Positions 43,021 through 52,642 of a stretch of 64,000 nt of DNA are shown piece by piece. The DNA is from Spirochaetae bacterium HGW-Spirochaetae-3 (GTDB lineage Bacteria; Spirochaetota; Spirochaetia; Treponematales; UBA12059), in assembly GCA_002839315.1 (NCBI GenBank), contig PGXV01000001.1, forward strand, positions 124,001-188,000. The letters run 5' to 3'. A model generated the notes under the pieces. The model searched no databases, was not told the origin of the DNA, and worked only from the letters and a program-made list of their open reading frames with translations. The translations under genes and the position numbers were made by a program. Every line of letters starts with the position of its first letter. The first letter of the stretch is position 1.

Positions 43021-43320
43021 TTAGACGCCCAGGGTCCGTTTCCAGTCCGCCTCGATGAAGCCGACCAGGTGATCGGAATCGCCTACGGTAGCGAAAGGGA
43101 AGGCGATATCGGTCTTGTAACGATCCTTCAGTATGCGCTTGACCTCGGTTTTCGTCTCTAGCGGTATGGTATCGATATAGATGTAGCGGTAGGCGAAGCC
43201 GTTGTTCTGCAGGAAGGTCATCGAGCGCTTACAGAACCCGCAGGTGGACAACGCGAATATGGTTATTGACGGCTTCGTTTTAGAGCCTTGGACGGCGGTA
43301 TAAGACAGGGTGTCAAGCAT
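43021..43320 (-). CDS. glutaredoxin/NrdH-like protein
   Basis: 99 residues with the redox pair C27-G-F-C30 in ITIFALSTCGFCKRSM and the cis-proline-like FPFATVGDSDHLVGF near the end. The CGFC site is unlike the usual CPYC of glutaredoxins and CVQC of NrdH. AAGGAG lies about nine bases before the ATG. It opens the minus-strand operon with FtrB, and so is likely reduced by ferredoxin through FtrB instead of glutathione. Confidence 0.85.
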   Translation of the reverse strand: MLDTLSYTAVQGSKTKPSITIFALSTCGFCKRSMTFLQNNGFAYRYIYIDTIPLETKTEVKRILKDRYKTDIAFPFATVGDSDHLVGFIEADWKRTLGV

Positions 43321-43398
43321 CGATATGATCTCCTTTATGCCAATAGTAGACAGGCGCGCCGAATTTGGCAACTAGAAGCGGCGCCCCGTATGCCCGCA

Positions 43399-43428
43399 TT
43401 GAACAACGAGGCCCGTTCAGAGTACATT
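43399..43428 (+). promoter_or_regulatory. candidate promoter of lepA
   Basis: TTGAAC (43399-43404), 18-bp spacer, TACATT (43423-43428), 6 nt before the ATG at 43435. No Shine-Dalgarno is visible, so a leaderless transcript is possible. The 114 bp between the divergent glutaredoxin-like and lepA genes hold the promoters of both. Confidence 0.4.
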
Positions 43429-43434
43429 CTGGGC

Positions 43435-45255
43435 ATGCACGACATCGCCAGAACACGTAACTTCTGCATAATAGCCCATATAGACCACGGCAAGTCCACG
43501 CTCGCCGACCGTTTCATCGAGCGGGCGAAGATCGTCGACCAGCGCAAGATCCAGATGCAGATGCTCGACAATATGGATATCGAGCGCGAGCGCGGCATTA
43601 CGATCAAGAGCCAGGCCGTCACGCTGTCGTACGTGGCGAAGGACGGCCTGGAATACACGCTTAACCTGGTCGATACGCCCGGGCACGTAGACTTCTCGTA
43701 CGAGGTCTCGCGGGCTATCAGCTCGTGCGAAGGCGCTATCCTGCTCGTGGACGCGACCCAGGGCGTAGAGGCTCAGACCCTGTCGAATATGTACATGGCC
43801 CTGGAGCACGACCTCGAGATCCTGCCGGTGATCAACAAGATCGACATGCCCGCCGCCGATATAGACGAGACGCGGAACCAGATCAGCCACGACCTGGGCC
43901 TGGACGGCGACGAGGCGCTCTGCGTGTCCGGCAAGCTGGGCACCGGCATCGACGAGCTGTTCGAGGCCATCGTCGCGCGCGTTCCCTGCCCCAAGGGCTC
44001 GCCTGGCGAGCCCTTGCGGGCGCTCATCTTCGACAGCCATTACGACCCGTACCGCGGCGTCGTCGTGCACATGCGCGTCTTCGGCGGCAAGGTGAAGCCG
44101 GGCATGAAGATACGGCTCATGTACAACGATTCCGAGTACGAGGTCGAGGAGACCGGCTATTTCAAGCTCGCCCTGGTGAAGTCGGACGAGCTTACGGCGG
44201 GCGACGTCGGGTACTTCATAGCCGGCATCAAGACGGTCTCTGACGTACGCGTAGGCGATACGGTTACCGGAGTCGATAACCCGGCGACCGAGCCGCTTCC
44301 CGGGTTCCGCGAGGTCAAGCCGGTCGTCTACAGTTCCATCTACCCTATGGACACCGAGGATTACGCCGAGCTCAAGGTGGCGATGGAGAAGCTGAAGCTC
44401 AACGACGCCTCGCTTATCTACGATAAGGATAGCTCCGCGGCCCTCGGCTTCGGCTTCCGCTGCGGATTCCTCGGCATGCTGCACCTGGAAGTGGTTCAGG
44501 AGCGTCTGGAGCGGGAATACGGCCAGGCTATCATCATGACGGCGCCGAGCGTGCGCTATAGGCTGACCATAACGCATTCCGGCGACGTAGTCATAATCGA
44601 CAATCCTGCCGATTATCCGGATCCGTCCAGGATAGAGGCCGCCGAAGAACCGTACATCAAGGCGCAGATAATCACCCCGCTCGCGTATATCGGCAACCTG
44701 ATGACGCTGTGCGTCAACAAGCGGGGGTCTCAGACCGGATTCACCCACCTCGACGAGAAGCGCGTCGAGATGACCTTCGAGATGCCTCTCGCCGAAGTGC
44801 TGTTCGACTTCTACGACAAGCTCAAGAGCACGAGCCGCGGATACGCGAGCTTCGACTACGAGATCATCGACTACCGTCCCACCGAACTGTCCAAGCTCGA
44901 TATACTCATCAACTCGAAGCCCGTCGACGCGCTCGCCCAGCTCGTCTACCGGCCCTCGGCGATGGAGCGCGGCCGCAAGGTATGCGAGCGGCTCAAGGAC
45001 TCGATGAGCCGGCAGCAGTTCAAGATAGCCATACAGGCCGCGATAGGAGGGTCCATCGTCGCGAGGGAGACCGTCAATCCCTTGCGGAAGGACGTCCTTG
45101 CCAAGTGCTACGGCGGCGATATCAGCCGAAAGCGCAAGCTCCTCGAGAAGCAGAAGGAAGGCAAGAAGCGCATGAAGATGGTCGGCGACGTCGAGCTGAC
45201 ACAGGAATCGTTCATGGCGGTGCTCCGTGAGAATGAGAACGACGATAAGCGCTGA
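43435..45255 (+). CDS. lepA: elongation factor 4 (LepA)
   Basis: 606 residues, the normal length. The GTPase domain has [13 protein letters not shown] (G1), ERGITIKSQ (G2), VDTPGHVDF (G3) and INKIDMP (G4). The C-terminal LepA-specific region is intact ([47 protein letters not shown]-type residues). It back-translocates or remobilises stalled ribosomes. The start at 43435 gives the usual [17 protein letters not shown] beginning; in-frame ATGs further upstream (43390) would add 15 residues. Confidence 0.96.
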   Translation: [606 protein letters not shown]

Positions 45256-45267
45256 CGCCGTTCGCGG

Positions 45268-46872
45268 CTAACGACGGGCCGCGTCCGCGAGCGCCGCTTC
45301 CAGGCGGCCGCTCCAGTATGCAGCCTCCGCCGATACGCGCCTGAGCGCGTCGCCTTCGAGGCCGAGGACCCGCTCGGGATCGGGGAAGTGCGCGTACAGG
45401 AAATCTGCTTCCTTGAGCAACGCCCGCATATCCCCGTCGCTCGCGCCCGTTCGTAGCGCGCTCGCCACATTCCCGGACCGTTCCAGCTCGCCGGAAAGGA
45501 ATCTAGACGCGTTGTCCCTGCAGAGGGCAGGATCGGCCTCTGAACCGAATGCGCGTCCATCGCCGCTACCTTCCCGCCCTGGCGTCATCGATTCAAGATC
45601 CTCGACGGTTATGAGGGGGATCGGCAACCGAGCTCCGAAGCCTCCGCGCAGGTCGCCGTAGATTCGTCCGTGGTCGATGAATTCCGCCGCCGCCAATGAC
45701 GCGTACATCGTCAGGGCCGGGTCCGTCAGCGAGCCGTCTTCCTTGCGCTCGCAACCGTCGCGGAACGACGCGGCCCACGCGGCGTCGCCCTTGCGTAGCC
45801 TCGTTTCCGATCGCCTCGACCGCAGGTCGGCGGGGCTGCCGGCGCAGTGGGTAGCGCCCTGGATGAAGGAGAAGTCGAGTCCCGCGACGACGACGGGACC
45901 GCCTAGCTCCCTGGCGATCCGTATGGCGAGCACGCCGACCGATCCGAGCGGCGGAACCGGCGCTACAGGCAGGCCGGCGGCCTTCAGGCGGCTCAGGAAC
46001 GCGCTTTCCGTATATTCGCTCAAGGTAAGGGTCCTGCGGCCCCCGGTGGCCCTGTACGACGAAGGGTGGGACGTCAGATCGACGACGATCCCGGCAGGCG
46101 CGCCGTCGAGCGGAAGGAAATCCTCCAGATTATAGACCTGCCCCTCTAGGCATACTATGGCGTCGGGCACGATCCCTGCCTTGGCCAACGCTCCTGCCGC
46201 CGTATCGCAGGCCAGCACGAACGCGCGCTTGCCGAGGCGCCTGAGCGCGGGTATCGCTATATCCAGGGACGGCCCCGCTCCGCAGGCTACGACCGGCCGT
46301 CCATCAGCGGAAAGAGGGCCTACGCTCTCCCAATCCATCGATCCCAGATTCGAAATGACGTTCCTCGTCCAGAGACGGCCCATCCTGACGAGCGATAGCC
46401 TGTTACGGAAGCGTATAGAGATATCGGCGTCTATAGCTGCGAGCGATCGTCGATAGGCCTCTTCGTGCAGGGAACGGCCTCCGGACAGGCGTACCTCGAC
46501 GACGCGCCTGAACCGACGGGGTTCCGCCCCTGTTTCGAGCGCCTTGTACGCGTCGACGCAGGCTGCCGTATCCGAGACCGGCGCATCGATGCCATCCGCC
46601 GCGAGGGTTCGGCGCGCGATAGCTCCAAGGCTCTCGTCGACCTCTATGAGCAGCATGGCGCTGGAGCTCGGTAGCCTGCCCGCCAGCTCTCGTACGCCGT
46701 AGCAAAGGCACGGGGACGGTACGACGTAGAGTGTGTCCGGAAGTATGTCCGCGGCATGGGCGGCGGCGACCGGCGAGGCGCTCGGATCGCGGCTCGAGTA
46801 CAGCCACCGGCCACCGTATCGAATAGAAAGTCCCCTGCCCGTATCGACGAGCAGGGGACCGGGATCTTCCAT
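45268..46872 (-). CDS. Maf-like (DUF115) flagellin glycosyltransferase
   Basis: 534 residues. The middle carries the DUF115/MAF core: VVACGAGPSLDIAIPALRRLG, then FVLACDTAAGALAKAGIVPDAIV and, further on, VAGLDFSFIQGATHC. The Gly-rich loop and the DTA...GI.PD pattern are the family signature; Maf proteins transfer nonulosonic acids onto flagellin. The N-terminal ~180 residues and the C-terminal ~130 are less conserved. It starts 10 bp after the stop of the PpiD-like gene. With the SpsF/SpsG-type cluster (28458-34986) in the same window, a flagellin-glycosylation role is likely. Confidence 0.8.
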   Translation of the reverse strand: MEDPGPLLVDTGRGLSIRYGGRWLYSSRDPSASPVAAAHAADILPDTLYVVPSPCLCYGVRELAGRLPSSSAMLLIEVDESLGAIARRTLAADGIDAPVSDTAACVDAYKALETGAEPRRFRRVVEVRLSGGRSLHEEAYRRSLAAIDADISIRFRNRLSLVRMGRLWTRNVISNLGSMDWESVGPLSADGRPVVACGAGPSLDIAIPALRRLGKRAFVLACDTAAGALAKAGIVPDAIVCLEGQVYNLEDFLPLDGAPAGIVVDLTSHPSSYRATGGRRTLTLSEYTESAFLSRLKAAGLPVAPVPPLGSVGVLAIRIARELGGPVVVAGLDFSFIQGATHCAGSPADLRSRRSETRLRKGDAAWAASFRDGCERKEDGSLTDPALTMYASLAAAEFIDHGRIYGDLRGGFGARLPIPLITVEDLESMTPGREGSGDGRAFGSEADPALCRDNASRFLSGELERSGNVASALRTGASDGDMRALLKEADFLYAHFPDPERVLGLEGDALRRVSAEAAYWSGRLEAALADAARR

Positions 46873-46882
46873 GGAGACGCTA

Positions 46883-48415
46883 TCAGTTCGCCTGGGCGTA
46901 TACTCGCGAGAAGGTCGTCATGAAGTCGTCCATGAGGGACGGGTTCGCGAGTATCGACGCGGCGAGTTCGTTCGAGACGCCCTGCTGGACGACGGTCGGA
47001 TAGTAGGCCTCGAGAAGGCCGAGCTCGCCTTCGTCGGCCGTCTTGATTTCCTTGACGCGGGCGACGATGGCGTTGTCGCCAAGCACGATAGGCTCGGAAA
47101 CCTGTCCCGCGTCTAGACCGAAGACGGCGGACAGGAAGCGCTCGCTCGTATCGGCGCCCTTGAGCTCGGGGAGATCGGTCGTATCGAGGGATCCGAGCAG
47201 CGAGAAGTATCCGATGTCGAGAGCCTTGCCGTAATTCAGTGGGAAGGGCTGTGTTTCCTTGACGGAATAGCCGCGAGCGGCGGCGGTACCGGAGAAGTCG
47301 GAAACGGCGGACGAAGCGAAGCCCTTCGCGACCGAGACGGCCCAATCCTCTATACGGCCTTTCTCGTTGCGGTTCAGGTAATCGGAGACGGACTTGGCGA
47401 GATCCGCGGACGCGAAATCCGGCTCGGTCGCGGTATCCTCCGCCCGATAGAACGACCATGAACCGGAAATCGTCTCGTAAACCGCCGATATCTCGCCCTT
47501 GGGAAGCGCGAGTACCGCGTCGAGGTCCGTTGCGTTCTTAAGGTCGCCCTTTAGCTCCCATACGTACCGCGATCCGATATCGCCGCCCTTGGATGCGTAC
47601 GAGTCCTTAGAGTAGTTCTTGGCGGCGTCCTCGAACGAGAGGGAACCGGAGCGTATCTTCGCGAGAACCTGCTCTGCTTCCTTGGTCGAGGAGGAGATCG
47701 TGACCTTGGACAGGCGTATGCGCCTGAACGCGGCCGGATTGGCCCTCGCGAAGGCGATCCGCTCCTCGTCGGGATATGCGCTGAACGGAATGGCCACGTA
47801 CTCGATGATGCGCTGAGACTGCGCCATTGACTTGAGGAAGGCCGTCTCGGCCTTGCTCGGTACGAAGGAGACGGCGTCCGATACGTAGCGCCCCTTGAGG
47901 GTGGCGCTCTCTATTTCCTTGCGCAATGAAAGCTTATAGGAGTTACTGGCCTCTCGGTACTTACGCTTGGAGAACGTTCCGTTATCCTGGAAGGCTTGGT
48001 TTTCGATGATCTTGAGGTCTATGTACGAGTCGCTGACCTTGATTCCAGCCTTGGCGGCGTAATCGAGCAAGGCCAGGTGAATGGCCGTATTCTCGAACGC
48101 GCGCCTCCATACCTGGTACGCGAAGAACTGGTCGCCCGTATCCTTGTACCCTTGGCTCTCGTACTGGGCCTTGATCTGCTGGACCTGCGTGGAAAAATAC
48201 CCGCCCTGTACGAACGAGATCGACTTTCCGTTCCAGGATCCGAACGTCAGGCCGTTTCCGTCGTCCGAGCCCATGCTTCCCATGGCGGGGACGAATACGA
48301 AAGCCAATACGGTTATCACGAGGAGTACCACGGTACCGATATAGACGAAAGAGTTGCCTTTGTGGCGATTATCGCTCGATTCGGGCTTATCATGCTTGTC
48401 GTTGGTGGATGCCAT
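46883..48415 (-). CDS. PpiD/SurA-like peptidyl-prolyl isomerase, membrane-anchored
   Basis: 510 residues. After a ~20-residue cytoplasmic tail (polar, His/Asp-rich) comes one membrane helix (about 24-45, YIGTVVLLVITVLAFVFVPAM), so it is anchored in the inner membrane with the rest in the periplasm. A SurA_N-like helical region spans ~60-200. A parvulin-type rotamase domain follows around 225-340 (AEQVLAKIRSGSLSFEDAAKNYSKD, SKGGDIGSRYVWELKG). The arrangement matches PpiD, a chaperone for exported proteins. GGAAGG lies before the ATG. Confidence 0.85.
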   Translation of the reverse strand: MASTNDKHDKPESSDNRHKGNSFVYIGTVVLLVITVLAFVFVPAMGSMGSDDGNGLTFGSWNGKSISFVQGGYFSTQVQQIKAQYESQGYKDTGDQFFAYQVWRRAFENTAIHLALLDYAAKAGIKVSDSYIDLKIIENQAFQDNGTFSKRKYREASNSYKLSLRKEIESATLKGRYVSDAVSFVPSKAETAFLKSMAQSQRIIEYVAIPFSAYPDEERIAFARANPAAFRRIRLSKVTISSSTKEAEQVLAKIRSGSLSFEDAAKNYSKDSYASKGGDIGSRYVWELKGDLKNATDLDAVLALPKGEISAVYETISGSWSFYRAEDTATEPDFASADLAKSVSDYLNRNEKGRIEDWAVSVAKGFASSAVSDFSGTAAARGYSVKETQPFPLNYGKALDIGYFSLLGSLDTTDLPELKGADTSERFLSAVFGLDAGQVSEPIVLGDNAIVARVKEIKTADEGELGLLEAYYPTVVQQGVSNELAASILANPSLMDDFMTTFSRVYAQAN

Positions 48416-48575
48416 CGAAACCTTCCTGGGTAGTAAGTGATGCTATGTCGGTCGTTTTACCGTGTCAGGTGCGCGGCGAGCGTAGCTTCTCTTAGACGTA
48501 AAGCGCGGAAAAACATAACACGGGGGAATAGCAGTGTCAATCGAGGCTATACAGGAACGTCTGTTACGGTTGTTC
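48416..48575. other. intergenic region without recognised gene
   Basis: 160 bp between two leftward genes. It must hold the promoter of the PpiD-like gene and the 3' end of the diguanylate cyclase transcript. A short inverted repeat AGGAAC...GTTCCT near 48550-48573 could end the latter, but it has no T-run. Confidence 0.4.
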
Positions 48576-50753
48576 CTACTCCGAGCTGAACGAATATGAG
48601 TTCTTGTCGATATGCTTGACGCGGTACATTGCAGAATCGGCTTTGTTCACCAGTTCCTCGATGATTTCACCGTCGTCGGGGTAAACCGAGATACCCATGG
48701 ATAGCCCTACGCCGTACGTCTTGCCGGAGAACGAAAGCGGTCTGGCGCATTCGGCTACGATCTTCTTGGCTACCCGCTCTATATCCTCGCGGTTCCTCAC
48801 GTTAGTGACGATCGCGACGAATTCGTCGCCCCCGATGCGCGCTACGATGTCGGACGCCCGGACCAGCCCGCGTATCCGTTCCGACATGGCTATCAACGCG
48901 CTGTCGCCCGCCGCATGGCCGAACATGTCGTTGATCGGCTTGAAATCGTCGAGATCCATGAATACGACGCCGATCTTGCTGTCGGCCCGCTTGGCAGTCT
49001 CCACGGATTTTCCCATCAGTTCGAACAGGAGCCTACGGTTCGGCAGGCCGGTCAGGGAATCATGGTTGGCGAGGTGGCTGATCTTGAGCGTCGCGCGCTC
49101 GAGGCGGCGCTTCTCGTCTGAAAGCGCCTTGTTCAGCTCCTCGAGCCTGTCATGGATAATTGCGTTCTCCACGGCGATGCCGATGTATGGCGCGAGCGCC
49201 TCCACGAAGGACAGGTGGCTGGCCGTATACGCGCGCACCCTATAGCTCTGTACCGTCATGACGCCGATGGCCTTTTCCTCGATGAAGAGCGGAAGGCATA
49301 CTATGGATTGCGACGGCATGTTCCTCCTCGTGGAAGGGCGGGACAGGTACGTCGTGTACTCTTTGTCCTTATCGGATATCAGCACGGGCTTACGGTTCCT
49401 GAACGCCCACGCGGCGAAGCTGCTGTCTGATTGATCGTCGATACGGTGCCCGCTTTTCCTGACGCCGTCCTCGTAGTAGCGTCTATACACGAGCTGGCCC
49501 CGAGCGGGATCGTGGAGCGCTATCCCGAACATGTCCATCTCCAGGTACGGCTTAAGGCATTCATAGATGGTCTGGACGACCGTGCCGAAGTCCAGGCTGG
49601 CCGTGATGCGGCGGCCGATACTGGAAATGGACATGATCTGGCGGTTGCTGTCTTCCAGGGCCTCGGATTTTTCCTTCAGGTCGATGTTCTTGAGACGATA
49701 TATTTCGGCTTCCTGCTGCGCCCTCTCCGTCTCGGACTGGGTCTGGACGTTGCGTAGCTTGTTGACGGTGTCCTCGTGCTGAACCTGCGCCCTGAAATCG
49801 GCGAATCTCTTGAAGTAGAAAAGCGCCCGCTCGTAGTCTCCTATCGCCTCGTAAGACCGGGACAGCTGCTCGTGCGCCTTGAATAGCTTGCTCTTGAGCC
49901 GGATGCTTTCGCAGAGCTGTTCCGCCTCGAGCAGGACCTCGAACGCCCGCTCGGCTTGCCCGAGGTCGTTGAGCGCGGAGCCGCGGACGATGAGCAGGCT
50001 CGCTCGTTGGCTCAGGTTGCCCGTCTCGGCGACGAGGGCGAGCCCCTTCGACACCAATGCCTCGGCTTCGGCCAGGTCTCCTCTCGCGATGGCCACGGTC
50101 GCCAGCGTCTCTATGCTGTCAGTGGCGTGGATCGTCTCGTTGGCAGCCAACGCGATCTCGTATGACCTCTCGGTAAATTCGGTAGCCAGCGCCAGGTTGT
50201 CCATCGCCAGGAACGCTTCGCCGATGTTCCTGAGGCAGTCTGCCACGATGTATGAACCCAGGACGCCGTACATGCGGTCGTACGCCGGGACGAGGTAGTC
50301 CAGCGCCTCCTGCGGATTGCCCAGCTCCAGGCATAGCTCGCCGAGGTTCCCCATGGCGATCAGCTCTCTGTCGAGCAGGTCGTTGGCCTTGGCCGTTTCG
50401 AGGCTCTGCGTGTAATAATAGATCGCCTTGTCGAGCGTGAATACGGCGTGATAGTACACGCCGAACGCGTTGAAGACCCTGCAAAGGCCTAGTACGTCGC
50501 CTAGATCTTTATATAGTCGCTGGGCCCGTGAGAACGAGTCGTACGCCTCCGGGAGGCGTGAAAGGTAATACATAGACCAGCCGATATTTAGTATCGCGTC
50601 GGCCTGCCCTTTAGGGTAGTCGATGATAGAGGCGGAATCCAGTATCCGGTTCGATTCGGCGAGCGTCGACAGTGGATTCAGGGTAGACGAGTCCCATACC
50701 CGATCGTTCGCGGCGTCTATAGCGATGATGCTGCAATTATTCTTGACAGGCAT
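48576..50753 (-). CDS. TPR-GAF-GGDEF diguanylate cyclase
   Basis: 725 residues. The first ~330 consist of about seven TPR-like repeats (for example YDSFSRAQRLYKDLGDV, AIYYYTQSLETAKANDL). A coiled segment (~335-375) leads to a GAF domain (~380-540: GRRITASLDFGTVVQTIYEC, SQSIVCLPLFIEEKAIGVM). The C-terminal GGDEF domain has an intact active site (ARIGGDEFVAIV) and the inhibitory I-site RASD just before it, so it should make cyclic di-GMP with product inhibition. No signal peptide or membrane helix is seen. No Shine-Dalgarno is visible at the ATG ending at 50753. It is monocistronic. Confidence 0.9.
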   Translation of the reverse strand: MPVKNNCSIIAIDAANDRVWDSSTLNPLSTLAESNRILDSASIIDYPKGQADAILNIGWSMYYLSRLPEAYDSFSRAQRLYKDLGDVLGLCRVFNAFGVYYHAVFTLDKAIYYYTQSLETAKANDLLDRELIAMGNLGELCLELGNPQEALDYLVPAYDRMYGVLGSYIVADCLRNIGEAFLAMDNLALATEFTERSYEIALAANETIHATDSIETLATVAIARGDLAEAEALVSKGLALVAETGNLSQRASLLIVRGSALNDLGQAERAFEVLLEAEQLCESIRLKSKLFKAHEQLSRSYEAIGDYERALFYFKRFADFRAQVQHEDTVNKLRNVQTQSETERAQQEAEIYRLKNIDLKEKSEALEDSNRQIMSISSIGRRITASLDFGTVVQTIYECLKPYLEMDMFGIALHDPARGQLVYRRYYEDGVRKSGHRIDDQSDSSFAAWAFRNRKPVLISDKDKEYTTYLSRPSTRRNMPSQSIVCLPLFIEEKAIGVMTVQSYRVRAYTASHLSFVEALAPYIGIAVENAIIHDRLEELNKALSDEKRRLERATLKISHLANHDSLTGLPNRRLLFELMGKSVETAKRADSKIGVVFMDLDDFKPINDMFGHAAGDSALIAMSERIRGLVRASDIVARIGGDEFVAIVTNVRNREDIERVAKKIVAECARPLSFSGKTYGVGLSMGISVYPDDGEIIEELVNKADSAMYRVKHIDKNSYSFSSE

Positions 50754-50886
50754 ATGGATCGTTGTTTTCCTTGGTTCCTTCGCTCACCTAGGCAAAGACG
50801 CCTTATCTTATCATGAATCTGCCAAAGTAGTATAAATTGTATACTCGGAAGATTGAAATAGATATGTATACGGGAAAGGAGCCGGC

Positions 50887-51414
50887 ATGAGTATCATAAC
50901 TAAAACGGGGGATGATGGCCTTACAGGTCTCTGGTCCGGAGAGCGGGTCAGGAAGGACGATCCCCGGGTCGAGGCCTACGGTACCATCGATGAGCTCGAT
51001 TCCGTGATAGGCGAGGCTCGGCATTGGCTGAAGCGCGAGGATTGCAGGCGTTTCGCGGAGGAGATCCAGAACGATCTATACCGGATAGCCGGCGAGCTCG
51101 CGACCCGCTCCGGAGATTTCTCCAAGCCGGTGACCGAGGCGGATGACGCGAGGCTCGCGCGCTACGTCGCCGAACTGGAAGAGGAAATTCCGATAAAGGG
51201 ATTCGTCATTCCAGGGGCGACTCTACAATCCGCTAAACTGGATGTCGCGAGGACGGTGTGCCGGCGGGCAGAGCGCCGCATCGTGGCCCTCGCATGGGAC
51301 GCCGACGTCCCCCTGCCTCTGCGACGATACGTTAATCGACTCTCGGACCTGCTCTTCATGATGGCCCGCGCCGAAGAATCCTCGGACGGAGGTGTCCGGT
51401 ACGCCAAGCCCTGA
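50887..51414 (+). CDS. cob(I)yrinic acid a,c-diamide adenosyltransferase, PduO type
   Basis: 175 residues. ITKTGDDGLTGLWSGERVRKDD and EAYGTIDELDSVIGEAR near the N-terminus and CRRAERRIVALA with YVNRLSDLLFMMAR near the C-terminus are the ATP- and cobalamin-binding motifs. It transfers the adenosyl group from ATP to cob(I)alamin, making the cofactor needed by NrdJ (24854-28321). AAAGGAG lies six bases before the ATG. The 133 bp upstream are AT-rich promoter sequence. Confidence 0.93.
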   Translation: MSIITKTGDDGLTGLWSGERVRKDDPRVEAYGTIDELDSVIGEARHWLKREDCRRFAEEIQNDLYRIAGELATRSGDFSKPVTEADDARLARYVAELEEEIPIKGFVIPGATLQSAKLDVARTVCRRAERRIVALAWDADVPLPLRRYVNRLSDLLFMMARAEESSDGGVRYAKP

Positions 51415-51428
51415 ACGAAGCGCGGCGC

Positions 51429-52634
51429 TCAGTCTATCAGGTCGTCGTCGCCTTCCAGTATCAGGTCTCCGTCTTCCCACTTGCGCTTGTAGAAGTCTAT
51501 GAACGATTTCGTGGCCTTCTCGGCCTCGTCGCGCCTGACCGTGCCCATGATGTCGTATTCTTCCATGACCATGGTCCGCTTGCCCTGCGATACGTTGGCC
51601 AGGACCTTGTCCCTGAACGCCTGGCTCTTGCCCTTGAGCACGAGCGCTATATCCCGTTCGGAGAGGTCGCGGAGCCCTTTCTGCATGTCCCTGTCGGCGA
51701 CGCGCAGTATATCGTCGGCCGTGAACAAACGTTCTCGAATATCCTTGGACAGGGTGGGGTTGTCTTCCTCTATGCCGGAAAGGATGCTGTCCTCGAGGCC
51801 GCCGTCTACGTGCTTGAGTATGCCCGCCAGGACCGCGGCGCCGTCGATGCGCTCTCCCGAGTCCATCCGGCCTATCCTCGCCGCCTTGTCGCGGAGTACC
51901 GTCTCCACGCGCTCTATCACGTCGGGCGAGCTGCGGTCGAGGCGCGCTATCCGCTGTATCACGTCGGCGCGCGTCGCCTTGGGCAGTTCGGAGATGACGC
52001 CGCTCGCGAGCTTCGCCCCGATATAGGGGAGGATCATCGCTATCATCTGCGGGGACTCGTCCTTGAATAGGACTATGAGCTGGCGCGCCTCGAAGTCGTT
52101 AAGGAAAGCGAACGGCTTCCTAGACTCGGGAACGGCCTTGCGGATGACTTCCTTGGCTTTTTCGGCGCCGAAGGCCGCGGCGAGCATGCTCTCGGCTATC
52201 TCGGGGCCGCCTTCCAGGTTGGCGCCCTGGGTCTTGGCGAGCCAGCCGAATTCGGTGAGTATCTCGTTCGCCTCCACGGTATCGATACGGTCTATCCGGG
52301 CGATCTCGCGGGAGACCTTCTCTATTTCATCAGATTTCAGGTGCCTGATGACGTTGGCCGCCTCGTCCCGGCCCAGGAGGAGCAGGAATTTCGCAGCCTT
52401 CTCTATACCGGGCCGACCCGTCTTTATATAGCTTTCGGACGCGGCGACGGCCTTCGCGCCGACGCTTTTCGCCGGCGCCTTCGCCGGACCGCCTCGCGCG
52501 GGAGCCCCGGGCGACGCCGTAGAGCGGGGAGAGATGGGGCGCCTGGGACCCGAATCCTGAGGCTTGGAATCGCTATGCGCGTCGTCCTTGCCCGTAACGC
52601 CGTATGCCTGTCCGAGTCTTCTCTTTATATCCAT
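51429..52634 (-). CDS. FliG-family flagellar switch protein (FliG1-like paralogue)
   Basis: 401 residues, longer than typical FliG because of an N-terminal Ala/Pro/Ser-rich tail (about 1-70). The three FliG domains follow: KAAKFLLLLGRDEAANVIRHL, the middle PFAFLNDFEARQLIVLFKDESPQMIAMIL armadillo segment, and the C-terminal RLFTADDILRVADRDMQKGLRDL with the charged face that meets MotA. A second FliG is expected in spirochaetes; the long tail and acidic end (LILEGDDDLID) suggest the FliG1 type. A near-consensus promoter lies just before the ATG and no Shine-Dalgarno is seen. Confidence 0.85.
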   Translation of the reverse strand: MDIKRRLGQAYGVTGKDDAHSDSKPQDSGPRRPISPRSTASPGAPARGGPAKAPAKSVGAKAVAASESYIKTGRPGIEKAAKFLLLLGRDEAANVIRHLKSDEIEKVSREIARIDRIDTVEANEILTEFGWLAKTQGANLEGGPEIAESMLAAAFGAEKAKEVIRKAVPESRKPFAFLNDFEARQLIVLFKDESPQMIAMILPYIGAKLASGVISELPKATRADVIQRIARLDRSSPDVIERVETVLRDKAARIGRMDSGERIDGAAVLAGILKHVDGGLEDSILSGIEEDNPTLSKDIRERLFTADDILRVADRDMQKGLRDLSERDIALVLKGKSQAFRDKVLANVSQGKRTMVMEEYDIMGTVRRDEAEKATKSFIDFYKRKWEDGDLILEGDDDLID

Positions 52635-52642
52635 TGCCGATA

